Source: Calditrichota bacterium (GTDB taxonomy: Bacteria > Calditrichota > Calditrichia > RBG-13-44-9). From it: 6,316 nt of DNA. The DNA lies in assembly GCA_024276455.1 (NCBI GenBank), contig JAJRXE010000224.1, forward strand, positions 1 to 6,316. The letters run 5' to 3'. A model generated the notes under the pieces. It ran no database searches and had not been told where the DNA came from. It worked only from the letters and a program-made list of their open reading frames with translations. The position numbers were made by a program, and so were the translations under genes. Numbering within the stretch: position 1 is the stretch's first letter; every line of letters begins with the position of its first letter. This document shows positions 5,729 to 6,316 of the stretch, in pieces.

Positions 5729-6316
5729 ATGAAACGATTCACACTCATCATGCTGCTGATGATTGCTCTGCTGTCTCAAGCTCTGGCCCAGGATGCCCAG
5801 AAACTGCTGGCCCGGGCCGATTCGGTGCTCAACGCACCCAACGACGAAAAAGCGATCCTGAAAATGGTGCTCATCGATAAAAACGGCAACGAAAAACACC
5901 GCGTGGCGGAATTCCTGCAGAAGAAGGAAGAAAAACGAATCATGCGCTTCACCGCGCCGGCCGACCAGAAAGGCATCGCTTTCCTGAGTCTGCCGGGCGA
6001 CGTGCAGTACCTGTACATGCCCGCTTTCCACAAGGTGCGGCGCATTGCCTCCCACGTGAAAAACACCAAATTCGCCGGGACGGATTTCACCTACGACGAT
6101 TTGAGCTCCTTCAAATACGCCAAAGAATTCAACGCCAGATTGCTGGAAGAGACTGAGCAGTTCTGGGTGCTGGAGCTGACTCCCAAACCGGGGGTGAAAA
6201 AAGACTACGGCAAGCTGAAAATGTGGCTGCGCAAGGACAACTACTATCCCGTGAAGGTGGAATTCTACGACAAAGCAGGCAATCTGTTGAAAGTGATGGA
6301 ACGGCGCAAGGTGGAA
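5729..6316 (+). CDS. Outer-membrane lipoprotein-sorting (LolA-like) periplasmic protein, 3' end missing
   Basis: The first 196 residues of a secreted protein are present, and the frame is open to the window edge. An N-terminal signal peptide (MKRF, then a hydrophobic core at about 5-16) ends in ALA|Q, giving predicted signal peptidase I cleavage after residue 20. There is no lipobox cysteine, so a soluble periplasmic form is expected. The mature part matches the COG2834/LolA-like pattern I know: RFTAPADQKGIAFLS (73-87), the YLYMPAFHKVRRI strand region (94-106) and the hallmark KFAGTDFTYDDLSSF (114-128). Proteins of this fold carry lipids or lipidated proteins in a hydrophobic half-barrel. This subfamily is often encoded next to COG1033-type RND exporters, as here, so it is likely the periplasmic partner of the upstream exporter. 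It is unlikely to be housekeeping LolA itself. The remaining C-terminal part and any outer-membrane partner lie beyond the window. Confidence 0.92.
   Translation, partial: MKRFTLIMLLMIALLSQALAQDAQKLLARADSVLNAPNDEKAILKMVLIDKNGNEKHRVAEFLQKKEEKRIMRFTAPADQKGIAFLSLPGDVQYLYMPAFHKVRRIASHVKNTKFAGTDFTYDDLSSFKYAKEFNARLLEETEQFWVLELTPKPGVKKDYGKLKMWLRKDNYYPVKVEFYDKAGNLLKVMERRKVE

Noticed and set aside
5453..6055. Minus-strand open frame spanning the second spacer and the LolA-like gene
   Set aside because: It translates the GGGACATA repeats into low-complexity Cys-Pro-Tyr type peptides and runs antisense to the signal peptide-bearing gene.

Overview
The window reads as a Gram-negative bacterial chromosome segment. 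It encodes a membrane-anchored PP2C/SpoIIE-type phosphatase, a TetR regulator, a 12-TM RND/MMPL exporter and a periplasmic LolA-like protein with a signal peptide. Coding DNA is moderately GC-rich, especially the exporter, whereas the spacers are strongly AT-rich and full of short degenerate repeats (CACGAAT, GGGACATA, TTCGATTTTTGA). This look reminds me of environmental FCB-type lineages such as Calditrichota/KSB1. That placement is an impression, not something the window proves.

Layout, all genes on the + strand. (1) Positions 2-1357: the 3' part of a sensor phosphatase (TM, HAMP, PP2C), cut by the left window edge. (2) Positions 1358-1483: a short regulatory spacer with a candidate promoter and a perfect 11-bp inverted repeat. 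(3) Positions 1484-2074: a TetR-family repressor. (4) Positions 2075-2495: a 421-bp spacer filled by a nested palindromic repeat element (2094-2429), then a second copy of the TTCGAAC-N14-TTCGAAA operator. (5) Positions 2496-5417: a 973-aa RND/MMPL exporter with an unusually large second periplasmic loop. (6) Positions 5418-5728: a 311-bp spacer with a related mosaic repeat and an extended -10 sequence. (7) Positions 5729-6316: an outer-membrane lipoprotein-sorting (LolA-like) protein, cut by the right edge.

The TetR, RND and LolA-like genes probably form one functional unit. The exporter would move a hydrophobic, probably lipidic, substrate out of the inner membrane, and the LolA-fold protein would shuttle it across the periplasm. 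The TetR protein would repress itself and the exporter through the two matched operators. The strongest evidence for this regulon is that both operators share 14 defined bases at identical spacing (TTCGAA centres exactly 21 bp apart). One lies over the tetR promoter region and the other just upstream of the exporter's ribosome binding site. The phosphatase is upstream, belongs to a different functional class, and shows no direct link to this unit.

The most unusual items are the paired operators, the two related nested-palindrome intergenic elements either side of the exporter gene, and a roughly 200-residue charged, helix-rich insertion in the exporter's second periplasmic domain. No RNA genes, CRISPR arrays, insertion sequences or convincing terminators were seen.
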